A DNA stretch of 64,000 nucleotides from Pohlia nutans (lineage: Eukaryota > Streptophyta > Bryopsida > Bryales > Mniaceae), in NCBI GenBank assembly GCA_022496805.1, contig CM040085.1, positions 41,817,811 to 41,881,810 of the forward strand. Direction: 5' to 3'. Below the pieces are notes generated by a model. It saw only the letters and a program-made list of their open reading frames with translations. It did no database searches and was not told the DNA's origin. Below, piece after piece: positions 12,401 to 22,905 of this stretch (positions are counted from its first letter, which is position 1; every line of letters begins with the position of its first letter). The translations under genes were made by a program, and so were the position numbers.

Positions 12401-15400
12401 ACAGTTCGTCTCTTTCATAAACATTTTTCATCAAATTATCCGAGGTCAGAGACTAATGCTCTTCTGCAAGCAATCCACCAACCGATTGAAGATCCAAATC
12501 AATCCATCATTTCATCTCGTTCATAAAAAATAAAATCATCAACATCCACTGCCTAAAAGTGGGGCACTTCCAAATTAGGAGTATAATAACTGCAAGGCTT
12601 TGTCTCAATCTTCTTTATATTTGCTGTAAATGTTTGAGTGAGTTTTAAAATTGAATTTTTATTTATTATGGGAGTGATTCAAAAGTGTAGGTGATATATA
12701 TACTATAAAATAGTACATGTTGTATTACGATACTACATTGCTTGCAGAATTAAAATTTTCTTAACTTAGTTAGCGTGGTGTGAAAAGGTATGATTTGAAC
12801 CATTCTAAAGTGAATAGTGTGAGAAGGGTGTTCAATAGGAAGTGGACTCTCAAGGACTGAAAATCCATAACATTCAATAGCCTTCATGCCCACTGCCTTT
12901 CTTTCAAGCACTCTACTCATCACCTTGAGCCTCCACCTGTCCACTTAGCTACTGATGAAGTACTGTTGGGTGTGGAATATTCCACACCATCTACTGTAGA
13001 GCCAAGGCAGAGATAGTGCATGCTACTGAATGTTATGCGTCTCGTAGTTTCTGCGCAAAAATTTAAAATAACCCACAACTGACCTTGAGGAGGGGAGAAT
13101 TCTACGACAAGGTGGGGCTTCTCCGTTTTGGCAGTGCCCAGTTTGAGGAAGCTGCCATTGAAGGAGGACGGTGAAGTGGTGCCATCACCGGATCTCACAC
13201 TGTATCGGTCCAGCAACAGATTCAGTTGCTGCTTCTCATCAGCTGTGAATTCCTCAAGCCCAGCCTGTGAATTCGTTTTTGTTGTTACCGTCGTCGGCGT
13301 TTGCACGTCCTTGATGTCCACAGTCTCCGAGCCGCTGTCCACTTCCATTGCCTCACCACGTTGCAGCCCCATCACCATCCCTGTTGCAACACCACCCAAA
13401 CAATCAACACTAGTAGGAAATGTGTCGTTTTTCACTTACTATAAATGAAAAACGAATGAAACCGTGCCATGCACATGCATAACATTCAGTAGCCTTCGAG
13501 AAGGGTGCCTTTTTGTTTCATCCACCTTTATTTATGGAGTGACCAGTGATTTGTAATTGAATGGGCTATTGAATCAAATAAATAATTATAGAACAGTGTT
13601 GAATTGTGATTGAGGAGTGCTTTCGATTACTGTTCACCATGGTTGATTGCTCTTGCTTAATGCCACCTGCCCCCATAGCTACTGATGTGATGTAGAATAT
13701 CCCACATCATTTCATTGGGGGATGAAATGATGTGGGATATTCCACATCATTCTGTTGGGGGAAGGCAGCAGTCACAGAGGCTACTGAATGTTATGTGGGT
13801 TGTGTTAGTGCTGGTGAGTGGTTTTGGTCACAAGAAGACAGAAATATAAGTATAATATTCAACCACTGTTCATTGTTTCCACAAAATGAAGAATGAAAAA
13901 CGACAGGTCTTCTACTAGTGCAATGCCAGTGTGTATTTTTTTTATATTTATATTTTTTTGTTTTCACTATTCTCTTCTTGCAACCTACTCCCTCTGTCCC
14001 ACTAAAACACCGTGATTTAACTGAAATCCATGGATTAGTCGGACAGGGAGGTGGGGGTAAAGGTGACACAAGTTGTCACTGCTCGGATTGGCTTCATGCA
14101 CATGGGGATAATTACTCAGAAGTGTGTAAGACCGGAGATCAGGGTTTTATTTTGGGACAATATTTAAGTGGGTATCATGATGTTTTAGTGGAACGGAGGG
14201 TTTAACTTGCAACAACTAGAATCGGCAAAAAAAAAAAAAACAAGAGTTGAAGACAAACATCTTTCATGGGAGGGACATTGACACATGGTGAAAGTGTCTC
14301 GTTGTGGTTAATGTCGCTAGTACTTGCAAACAAAGAGTGAACTAGCTGGTACCTAGGATATTGACCCGGGACATGGTGCAAGTGTCCCATTGTGATTAGT
14401 GTCCCAAGTACTTGCAAAAAAATTGAACTAGATGGTACCTAGAATATTGACATGGGACATGGTGGAAGTGTCTCATTGTGGTTAATGTCCCAAGTACTTG
14501 CAATTACCTGGTACCTGGGACATTAACCATAACGGGACACTTGCACCATGTCTCACTGGCTGTGGGATATGTAAGTTTTTTTCTCTTCTGTTTGGTCTTA
14601 TCACCATCGTAAATGAATGAGTCTGCTAGAGTTAGTTCTACGTCCAAAGCATGTGAAAAAAAGGGACTTTTTTGACACGAAAAAAAATCTTATATTCCCA
14701 TTATTTTCTTGAAGAAAAGAGAAATACAATTAGTGTATACATGAATGAAATGTCACCAGTTAATTAAAGAGAAAGATAAAAAAGACTGACCTGAAGTGTG
14801 ATGTCGTTCTGTTTGTGAGGAAAGTACAATTTGAGGCTGTCCTTTCCAAGGGATGGACATGCCAGCTTGGGCGGCCACCATCTGAGCCAACAGGGGACCG
14901 CTCCTAGACTTGGACCTTGCAGATTGACATTCACTACCTGCAAGGGCCATTTTGCACTGTAAAGATTTTGCATCAAAAAGCCTAAGAAGTATTTAGTGTA
15001 AACCTGTTACTTAATTCCAAACAAAATTCTTACTGCACTATTCACACTCCAATGCTTCAGTAGGGGTATTAGAGTGCAATTATTTGTCCAAACTTTTGCA
15101 CGCACTTTTACAATGACCTTTCCAGCAAGGGCAAAATAGCCTGATATGGGTACCACTTTTACGCGTCTCACATAGTATGACTTATGTCTAACTCGAATCG
15201 GGCCTCATGTTTTTCTTTCAGCAGTTTCAAATAAGTGCAATATGAACTTCCTTTTGTTCAAATTTCTTTCTTTTTAGACGAACACATACCATGTTTTAAA
15301 CTAATTCCAATGTGAATTATATTTTTCACAATGCAATCAATCATTTCAAAACCTTGAATCTTTGGTCATTTCAGAGTTAACCCCTAAAGGACCATAAGGT

Positions 15401-18400
15401 TCTAGGGAGCCTCATGTTTTTTTAAGTAGTTGTGAGTAGGTTTTAAGTAGATTTTCTTTTGTTCAAATTTATTGCCTTTGCCCTACCAAGGGAGAGACTA
15501 CAAAAACGCTTTGTTTTCAAGGAGTTACAAGGCTGAATAGTACAAACAAGCCGTAAAAGTAAATCTTGGGTAAATACTTAGACAGAGACTACTCGACTAT
15601 CCGCTTGTTTATATATATTATTCTTCACTAATTCCAGTGATATAAAATCTAGTCCCATTTAAATTATATTTTTCACGATATGATTGTTTAAATTTTGTTG
15701 TTTCAAAACCACGAATCCTCGGTCCTTTCAAAAAGAAGAGTGTGGTACCTGGTAACCATTTCTCAGCATCATCCCACTTGGAGGGAGTGGGTTTGAGCAG
15801 AGACGGTAAGAAAGTTCTTCTGGAGAGGTCCTGCTGTTGCTGAACTATAACTTTGGGTGTAACTGTTGTGGTAGTTTCGCCATGGATTTGATCATGGAAG
15901 TCAGAGTCCAGGTCAGAGTCAGGAGCTCGGCTTGTGGACATCATGTAGGTGGCGTTGAAGCTGAAGATACCGGGCGACTTACAGTGCATGACGCTGGAGT
16001 CGGCAAGGCGGCCGTGCTTCCACTTCTTACTGTCACACTGTCTGGATTTGAAGGGAGGATTCAATGTTGAATCCTTCACTTGATCATGTGACATTGTTGA
16101 TGGCCAGCCTGCATTTACGCCGGACTCGTTCTCCACCCGTGGCCCTGCAACCCCTAAAAATGCCCCCTCCTTGTTACATTCCACTTGTGGCAATAGCAGT
16201 AAACTCAAGCATCTGTACATTAACCCCTAAAGGAAGAAGAAGCCCAAATTCGACCTTGTGTTTTTTTTTTTTTGGGTCAATTTTGAGTTAGTTTTCCTTT
16301 TGTTCAGATATATTTGTTTTTTACCAGCATATGCAACGATCTTCACTGATTCCATTGATATAAAAATTCGTTTAATCGTAATGATATCATTCACAATATG
16401 ATCAATTGAATTTTTCATTTTGAAACCATGGGTTATTTGTTCTTTAGAGGTTAAACTAAATGAATGAATGCATTGGACTACTAATGTCATTCAAACCATA
16501 TAATTGTTGGGGTCTCATTTAGAATTGGAGACCTCACCTTCAATTAAAAAATGTCACTCTTGGTGACATTGTCCAGATGAGAATGTCACCAAGAGGCACA
16601 TTTGCCAAGGTGAGGTCCCCAATTCTACTTTCTAGCTAATTGTTGTAAACAAGGTCATGGTTGTGTGTTCCCACATGCCCCCAATCAACCTTAGCTAGCA
16701 CTAAGGTAGGAGCACCCAATTTTGACAATGTACCTAATGCCGATAATTTCTACACAAGGTAGTCTTTTTAGAACACAAATCTAAGCATGTCATAGAGCTC
16801 TTATTGTTTGTTGACCAAACTAATAAGCTATCTATGGTCTACCTAGATTTACATTCTAGAATGACTACCATGTCAAGAAATTATCGGCATTGGGTACACT
16901 GTTGGAATTAGGTGCTCCTACCTTAGTAGAAATGTGGTCTGTTTAAATTGGTCACTTAAACAAAGTACAAGAATTGAATCACAAGAGACCATTTAAGTCA
17001 CAAATGACCAGTTTAAAATGACAACATTCCTACTAGCCCTAATTGAATCCTAATTTAATTAATTCACATGATATTTGAATGGAAGCTTGTCACCCTAACC
17101 CTCCATTTTTTGTGCCGAAGAGGTTCGAATTCACTGTGACTATCCATTAGGTAAAAAATGAACCCATCCGAGTAGAAGTGAGTTTGAGCTTCACCTGTCA
17201 GTCCTGGCCTTCCAGAAGTGTTGTTTTTGATGCTTTCTAGTTTCTTTATACGCTCACGAACTTCTCCAATCTGAAAACCAAGTCAACATCATAAAGTAGG
17301 AAAAACTGTTGTGATCACCTTTGATAACACAGTACTTACAATGCAGAAGCATGAACTAGAATTTAGGATAGTCTTTCCTAGAAGAAGTGATTTATCCTAT
17401 CGATCGATCACTAGAAGAAAACTACCCATTGTCTGAAATGGATATATGTTAAATCTATGTTAAAACTAATACAAATCGTGTTGAAAATAATACAATTGCA
17501 TTAACACTAACATATATTGAACGCAAAACAAAACCATTTCAGACAATGGTTGATTTTCTTCTTGTGTATTGAGGTTTTTAATGGCAGAAGAGGCTCTATC
17601 TGTTTACCTTGTGAGGCTCCAGTCGAGGAGATTTGAACCCTGGAGAGTTAATGATTTCCTGTTCAGAGTCCAGTTCAGTGGCCACGATGACTCCCAGCGG
17701 CTTGGTCCCTGTAGATCTCCTGCCTGGGTCGACACTGGACGCCTTGGAAATGGTGGACATGGTTGGACTACTGGAATTGCTCCTCAGCGCTGAGTTTTGT
17801 ATCACACATGTGGGACTACTTTCACCTACAAATCAATGGACCGTGGATTTCAAATCAAAACTCAACAAAAACCAGAGCTTTAATTTCCCAATTCAAGTTT
17901 CATCAACAATAACGTAACACAGACCAGGTAAAAGTTAAGAATCCTCACTGTATGGATTGCAGCTACACGCAGAGTTCTGAACACCGAAATAAATATAGTT
18001 GCTCCATACAAAATATGATGTTTATGGCTAGTAATAAACCCACAGAAATTTAACCCCGAAGCTCTGGGCATCCAAAATTCAAACAGCCATATCTTGTTCA
18101 AAAATAATAGATTGGTTTGTTGGAGATTGAGCCTCCACAAAACTAGCACATCGAATTTGTCAAGAAACTGTAGGGAATGATAGAGAAGGCTTTGTGGAAT
18201 GTTCAGTACCTGATGATTCAGGGAAGAAGCCTTCACAGTGGAGCTGCTTAGTTCTACTACTGGGGCTATCAACGACGTCCAGAGCTTTGAGGGTGCGAGG
18301 GCTCCTAGATTTGAGTAGTCGGCAGGGTTTAGAGTACCGAAGGCTTCCAGTCTCAACGTCATACACTAGAGTTCTAGAGGAAGGACTCGAAGTCTTCCTG

Positions 18401-18477
18401 GCCAACAGCAGCAGCTCCTCCTCGGCCTGCCCTTCTTTCCACCGCCCCCCATCGACAACCGGACTGCAGGTGACCAT
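9481..18477 (-). CDS. Remorin family protein with long N-terminal extension, ten exons
   Basis: Remorins are plant-specific proteins that coat the cytosolic face of the plasma membrane in nanodomains and act in cell-cell transport and responses to microbes. Exons, 5' to 3': 18477-18210, 17825-17608, 17270-17195, 16144-15749, 14937-14791, 13380-13084, 12203-12016, 11530-11190, 10069-9988, 9684-9481. Every junction is GT-AG and every phase closes, giving 2217 nt and 738 residues. The last three exons hold the remorin C-terminal coiled coil, from ADAWQEAEMAKYTSR through FEQEQAKIQAWEEHEKAKAE and LKVERMKSHAHEKLAHKLAS, ending KTNGKITNLLFLSYLCT like the usual membrane anchor. The extension contains KWDDAEKW and RDMGTAMTPTASVEPSRTST, both of which I associate with long, probably group 5/6-type, plant remorins. 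A poly-Glu run lies just before the C-terminal domain. Family usual length is about 200-550, so this is long. The start is the first in-frame ATG of the first coding exon; an upstream non-coding exon is possible. Introns are loaded with MITEs. Confidence 0.9.
9761..9870 (+). mobile_element. Partial piggyBac-type MITE in a remorin intron
   Basis: It begins TTAACCCCTAAAGGACCAAG and follows the family A interior (GATTCATGG, ATTGATCATATTGT) for about 80 bp. No matching right end is found, so it is truncated. Confidence 0.65.
11690..11930. repeat. GGGGTAAAA-rich repeated segment in a remorin intron
   Basis: GGGGTAAAA and its complement TTTTACCCC recur several times between 11.69 and 11.90 kb (GCCGGGGTAAAAAGTGG, TTTTTTACCCCATTT, ACCGGGGTAAAACC, CAGGGTAAAAATCC). 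This looks like a degraded inverted-repeat element; no ends are assigned. Confidence 0.4.
13408..13920. mobile_element. CACTA-type MITE, 513 bp
   Basis: It starts CACTAGTAGGAAATGTGTCG and ends AACGACAGGTCTTCTACTAGTG, with CAA duplicated on both sides (13405-13407, 13921-13923). CACTA ends with a 3-bp duplication are typical of the CACTA (En/Spm) superfamily. A shorter sister lies at 19819-20011. It begins 27 bp upstream of a remorin splice acceptor, inside the intron. Confidence 0.8.
13987..14202. mobile_element. Stowaway-like MITE, about 216 bp
   Basis: The left end CTCCCTCTGTCCCACTAAAA and the complement of the right end TTTTAGTGGAACGGAGGG match, flanked by TA. CTCCCTCYGTCCCA with a TA target is the hallmark of Stowaway (Tc1/mariner-type) MITEs. 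It sits in the same remorin intron as the preceding element. Confidence 0.75.
14262..14560. repeat. Tandem array, unit about 95 bp, three copies plus an inverted part
   Basis: Three direct units each carry GGGACATGGTG, AGTGTC(T/C)CATTGTG, AATGTCCCAAGTACTTGC and TGGTACCT. The array ends with a reversed piece (GGACATTAACCATAACGGGA, then GGTGCAAGTG complement), so transcripts could fold. It lies in a remorin intron. Confidence 0.7.
15377..15734 (-). mobile_element. piggyBac-type MITE, reversed, with an internal insertion
   Basis: It starts TTAACCCCTAAAGGACC and continues with the reversed family A interior (GTGAGTAGGTTTTAAGTAGA). At 15478-15537 it contains the conserved 62-bp motif. It resumes with the family A end (ACCACGAATCCTCGGTCCTTT) about 15 bp before a remorin exon; the closing GGGGTTAA is lost. 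Confidence 0.6.
16220..16454 (-). mobile_element. piggyBac-type MITE, family A, 235 bp
   Basis: The ends are TTAACCCCTAAAGGAAGAAG and TGTTCTTTAGAGGTTAA, with the family A interior in reverse (TTTGTTCAGATATATTTGTT, CACTGATTCCATTGATATAA, CACAATATGATCAATTGAA). It lies in the remorin intron between the third and fourth coding exons. Confidence 0.8.
16515..16632. mobile_element. Small foldback element
   Basis: AATTGGAGACCTCACCTT pairs with AAGGTGAGGTCCCCAATT. Inside, ATGTCACTCTTGGTGACATT and GAATGTCACCAAGAGGCAC make further inverted pairs. About 118 bp, non-coding, in a remorin intron. Confidence 0.6.
16701..16927. mobile_element. TIR miniature element with arms of about 80 bp
   Basis: CTAAGGTAGGAGCACC on the left is the exact complement of GGTGCTCCTACCTTAG on the right. 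The arms continue with AATGCCGATAATTTCT against AGAAATTATCGGCATT. Non-coding, in a remorin intron. Confidence 0.75.
17409..17566. mobile_element. CACTA-type MITE, 158 bp
   Basis: CACTAGAAGAAAACTACCCATTG at the left mirrors CAATGGTTGATTTTCTTCTTGTG at the right, and the subterminal GTCTGAAATGG pairs with CCATTTCAGAC. It is a sister of 6429-6582. The flanking 3-mers are GAT and TAT, so the duplication is imperfect. Confidence 0.6.
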
Positions 18478-18912
18478 AGAGATAAGACCTAGCTACTACT
18501 ACCCTTCCTTACAAATCGGAACAATGCAACTTTGATCTCAACACCGCAACGTCCTTGATTACTGCAGCCTAGATTGGAACTAGCAAGCATTCACCAAAGC
18601 TAATACAGAAATCTCTAAGTGTATGACGACCGAATTCCAGAGCCTCTTGAACCCCATTCCGTGATAACCTCGTTACACTGGCCGCGGATCATTCCAGTTA
18701 ATAAATTGACAGTATAGTTTCAAGATCTAAACCTCTCGGTCCGCGTTTGTAAAGCTCTGGACACTAAGACGTCACCCTGCTGAAGCTCTGAAACGCGCCA
18801 TTGATGATTCGATCATTTTATGGCCCGAGCCTCACAGCAGCAAGCATCGGACCTTCAAACTCGACAGTCCGATTGGGAATGTAGCTAAGGACCGTGGGTG
18901 CTGCAATGCAAC

Positions 18913-18945
18913 AAGCTAGCTAGCTCGTGAATGTATATATAAGCA
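18913..18945 (-). promoter_or_regulatory. Possible TATA region of the remorin gene
   Basis: Read on the minus strand, CTTATATATACAT precedes an AGCT-rich run (AGCTAGCTAGCT at 18914-18925). It would place transcription start about 430 bp before the chosen ATG, a long but acceptable leader. AGCTAGCT runs recur at 18960 and 19550. Position is the only support. Confidence 0.25.
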
Positions 18946-19818
18946 ACCTGGAAGCAGCAGCTAGCTAGCTAGATAACTTAACGTGCTTCCCACTGGAAGT
19001 GATTGGGTTCGGACAAAATTGACGAAGAACGGGATCACTGATTGCTGGATGGATCGATGTCAAAGAGGACGATGTCAGAGCTAGCAAGCGCCGGCAAGTC
19101 AAACGGCATACAGTGATCATCGATCACAGTCCTAAGTTACCCCGAGTCTTCAGAGCCACCCGAAATGGCGGAGAATTCTGGCTGGCAAGCAACAGGGATG
19201 GTTGGTTATAGTATAGCAGAGTCAAAGATTGAAACGAAGAAGGAGGGCGACTTGGTACCCAATCGGCTGGCCAGATCGAGTCCGAATGAGTTTGAACAGC
19301 TCTACTCTGAGTTGGAAACATCCCAAGGACGACGACGATGACGCTTGCAATATTGTGTACGTCGTGGACTGCGGGCACGTTCAGAATGAACGGAGCCTGC
19401 GGTACTTCAGTGCAGATAGAGAGGTACCGGACGTGGCCCTGTTGCCACGCAAATGAGGCTGCAGTGGTTGAATGCGGTTGTGGTGTGTGTGAGCTGCTGC
19501 TGAGTGAGTGAGTGCCGGTGAACTAAGTTACGTCAAGTTTGCATTGGAATGCTAGCTAGCTAGTGCAGTTGGTGAGAGCTAGTGTTGCAGGAGGTTGGCA
19601 CGGGCATGGGCAGAATATATATTTTTCAGTGGAGGTGGCGCAGATTGCCGAATCCATGTCACAGGTCTCTACACCAGACCGGCAGACACCATCACGCTCC
19701 GACTGAGTTAGCAGCCTCCGGCCGCGCTCCGTTTGCAGTCTTTGCACATCCCTCACTTGTTGTGAATTCAGCCCTCATTTCTCTTCACTCCTAAGCTGGA
19801 GCCACCTCAAACTGCCGT

Positions 19819-20011
19819 CACTAGTAGGAAATATGTCGCTTTTCACTTACTATAAATGAAAAAGGAATGAAACCGCGCCAAGCACATGGGTTGTGTTAGT
19901 GCTGGTGAGTGGTTTTGGTCACAAGAAAACAGAAATATGAGTATAATATTTAGCCACTATTCACTGTTCCCACAAAGTGGGGAATGAAAAACGACAGGTC
20001 TGCTACTAGTG
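19819..20011. mobile_element. CACTA-type MITE, 193 bp, CGT duplication
   Basis: CACTAGTAGGAAATATGTCG and ACGACAGGTCTGCTACTAGTG are the ends, with CGT on both sides (19816-19818, 20012-20014). It shares internal sequence with 13408-13920 (GTGAGTGGTTTTGGTCACAA) and looks like a deletion derivative. Confidence 0.85.
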
Positions 20012-20111
20012 CGTGTTCAAGTGTTGGTCAAATAGTACAAGAATCAAAGAGGTTTTGGATGGATGAAAAAACTAGCTAGCTCCCTATTGGGCAGAGGAAA
20101 ATCACTACCGT

Positions 20112-20220
20112 CACTAGTAGAAAAGGTGGAATTTTGCCCAAGCATGTGGTGCCCAATTCCACGCATGCACAGTGATTTTGCCTGGGCATCTCCCTAGGAG
20201 CATCACCTTTTCTACTAGTG
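20112..20220. mobile_element. CACTA-type MITE, 109 bp, CGT duplication
   Basis: CACTAGTAGAAAAGGTGG and the complement of CACCTTTTCTACTAGTG form the ends, with CGT on both sides. Sisters at 29942-30061 and 43153-43260 share the middle (CCCAATTCCACGCATG, AGTGATTTTGC). Confidence 0.85.
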
Positions 20221-20405
20221 CGTACTTGTCCGTCAGGTTCGGCAAAAAATATTTACAGAAAGAGTTGCCCAAATTTTTAGGAAATTATTTTTTCGAAAAA
20301 AAATTAAAAATCTATAGTGAAAAAAATAATGTGAGAGAATATCTAATGAATATTTGCATCATTTTGGCAAAATCAATCATTATTGGGCAGGACATGTCGA
20401 CCCTC

Positions 20406-20542
20406 ATGTCTCGGTACAGTAGTAAGAATTTGGTCCTATTAAATTGGTCCCTTGTGACTCTATTTATTTTTATTTTTTTAAACAGTTGTTTTGGATCATT
20501 TAAGTCACAATGAACAAGTTTAATAGAACCAAATTCCAACTC
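20406..20542. mobile_element. Foldback miniature element
   Basis: GAATTTGGTCCTATTAAA pairs with TTTAATAGAACCAAATTC across about 135 bp. Related sequence without clear ends occurs near 16930-17030 (AATTGGTCACTTAAAC, CATTTAAGTCACAAATGA). Confidence 0.6.
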
Positions 20543-20688
20543 ACTAGTGAATTTTGAGTTTTTTCATCAAATACTAAAGAGATGATTAAGCATTGAAAAT
20601 TTAATCAGTCTCACAACGAAGGTGCATAAGCAACACACAATAAATATTCTAACATTGTGACAATTGAATGTAAATGTATTTGAAGTTG

Positions 20689-21495
20689 ATAATGACAGAT
20701 TTCCACAAGAAACAATAGATATCAAAAATCAGAAATACCAACCACTTATCAACAACATTATTAATTTAGGATGGAAAGTTGACCCACTCATAGTCATCAC
20801 GGCAGGAGCTAGAGGCACAACACATGTTCCCTCGATGAAACTCCTTGAAACAAAATTTAAGCTACCAGAAACCGCCATTAAACACACATTCAAAGAAATA
20901 AATACCATTGCTATACATCATGCCGGATCAATTATTCTACATAAAAGAAAAATAGAAAATAACCAACCATTACCAATAGATTACTGAATAAAACGAAACT
21001 ATCAAAGAAAAGGAGGGTAATGGTGAAGACCACTACTTATTTCTTTTGTACTTTTTGTTTAGCTCACAGTGCACACTTGTCTCAGGTAGATGGGACGGGG
21101 CCGGTTGGTTGATACAAACTTTCCTGCCTATGAATAATTCACTAGCAGCACCAAGTCATGTATATCACAATAAACGCTCAGACGGACTCCACGGGAATCG
21201 AACCCGGACCGTACAATTGTAACATAAACGCCCTTCTCCAACCAACCTTGGAACCATGACTTGGCGACCTCCAGCAAAACAAACACCAATTTATACCCGT
21301 GCAAGTTCTAATCTAACGTATTTTACTAGTGTTACTAGTAATTATCTCTGGTTACTAAAGTGTCTATTCTCGAAAGAGGTGAGTAGTCTTGTACCAATGG
21401 ACCTTTGTCCGGTGGGCATTGGCTCATTGTCAAGACGAACAGACACTTTATTCACGCCGGCCTCGAAAGAGGACCGGAGTTCATATCTATCTATC
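20689..21495 (+). mobile_element. 5'-truncated LINE copy with 12-bp target-site duplication
   Basis: TATTTGAAGTTG is duplicated exactly at 20677-20688 and 21496-21507. Between them lies the last part of the LINE protein found at 32431-34431 (QKYQPLINNI, GWKVDPLIVITAGARGTTH) in frame to a stop near 20987, then a 3' region shared with that copy, then a (TCTA)n tail. Truncation occurred just before the NDRF motif of the C-terminal domain. The 3' region has, on the minus strand, GGGTTCGATTCCCG at about 21192-21206, which fits a tRNA B box; no cloverleaf or A box is visible. Confidence 0.9.
20691..20987 (+). pseudogene. C-terminal fragment of the LINE protein
   Basis: About 98 codons remain open, close to residues 570-665 of the 32431-34431 protein with many conservative changes. 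This is the end of the restriction-endonuclease-like domain. The catalytic part lies upstream of the truncation, so no activity is expected. The fragment owes its survival as an open frame to recent insertion. Confidence 0.85.
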
Positions 21496-22740
21496 TATTT
21501 GAAGTTGCAAGAGTCAATAAAACCCTTTTTACACTTATTGAACTCTCTTTATTGTCACATTTGACCCCTTAGCTAACAAATAATTAATTTCATATATGTC
21601 CATGAGGCAAGTTCAAACCAAACAGACAATGAATTGTATAACTTATTTAGAAATAAATATAAATATAAATTGCGTGAACCTAGTATGTAACTACAATAAT
21701 CACATTTGTATGCAATTTCTTATGTACTACAACTTTAATTAATATGATATATATAACATAGTGTGGTTAATTAATAGTGAGAGTAGGAACTGAGTTTTGG
21801 AGTGGGAACATCCATTTCCTACAGTTTGGTTGGAGTGAATTTGAACTAGGTACTTGGGAGGGTCAGTGTGTTAAAAAGTTAAGGATATAGGTCTCGATAT
21901 AGGTGCGAACAACGACTATTTTATAGGGGGGTATTACTTGTTTTTTTGGTTTTTTTTTCACATGCTATCATTATGTAATTTTCTACTTTGGGTTCATAGA
22001 AAAGGGGCTTGCATTACTTATAATTCCAAATTACCTATTATTCCATACCCTATAGTACTTTAAAGATGTCCAATGCCATTTTTGATACCCTATATTACCT
22101 CTAAGTCCATTTATAATTTTTTGTTCCCATGTTTTTAAAATACCCTATCATTTGTTCGCACGTATATTGCTACTCCAACATATCACTACACCCCCCGAGA
22201 CTAGGTACATATGTTCTTTAGGATTGGTTTCGTGAGAGAATAGAAAATGTGAAATTTGAGAAGGTGGTGTTAAAGTAGTTTGGTTGTAACTCTTATCCCT
22301 TTTTATATTATGTTCCCACCCAAAAACTAGAAATACAATAATAATAAAAAAAATAAAACAATGGTACTTTCATGCCATTTGTTTTTTATTTTTGGTAAAA
22401 CAACTGAAGAATTTCATTGCAAAAACACACTAAACTCCCCTTACAAATAGGACAAACCTTAGGGTAGAACATACCTTTCATGTCAAAATTGAAAATTGTC
22501 ATTTCCCAACTACTAACTTAATTAACTAGTCATGGATATTGACTGCAAGTCCAAATCATTGTATACCTCCAAGAAGAGGCACCAAGGCTATACCTCGTTG
22601 CCCCAAAGACATAGATAGACAAAAATAACCCCAACAAACTCTTCATTAACAAAGGTCTTTTATGCCAATGATATTCTATTTATTATTATTATTATTATGA
22701 AAACTGCATACAAAATTCCAAAAAATACACTATTGGTAAA

Positions 22741-22905
22741 TAGTGCCACTTCCAAATCATGGCACAAATAGGATGACTTCCAAATTATGGTATAAATAAG
22801 GTGACTTCCAAAATTATGGCTCAAATAGGGCGACTCCCAAAATTATGACACAAATAAGGTAACTTCCAAAATAATGGCACAAATAGGGTGACTTCCGAAA
22901 CTGGT
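22741..22905. repeat. Tandem array, about 32-bp unit, six copies
   Basis: GTGACTTCCAAAATTATGGC followed by ACAAATAGG repeats about six times with point changes. Single related copies (GGCACAAATAGGGTGG) occur at 25940 and 29757, so the unit also exists dispersed. Confidence 0.75.

Larger units (their letters stand above)
18478..20688. other. Upstream region of the remorin gene and spacer
   Basis: 18.5-19.8 kb is less AT-rich than the surroundings and holds overlapping short open frames on both strands without a coherent protein. It could contain the remorin promoter and 5' leader. GCTAGCTAGC runs occur at 18914, 18960 and 19550. Two CACTA-type MITEs and one other TIR element fill 19.8-20.6 kb. 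Confidence 0.45.

Noticed and set aside
17120..17150. GGTTCGAATTC, a possible tRNA B box
   Set aside because: No A box, acceptor stem or cloverleaf in the 70 bases upstream.
19124..19794. Several overlapping 60-85-codon frames in a GC-richer region
   Set aside because: No domain, no consistent splice phases and similar openness on both strands.
22741..22905. Regular 32-bp-period array, checked as a CRISPR-like structure
   Set aside because: The units are contiguous and diverge gradually with no unique spacers; this is a eukaryotic tandem repeat.
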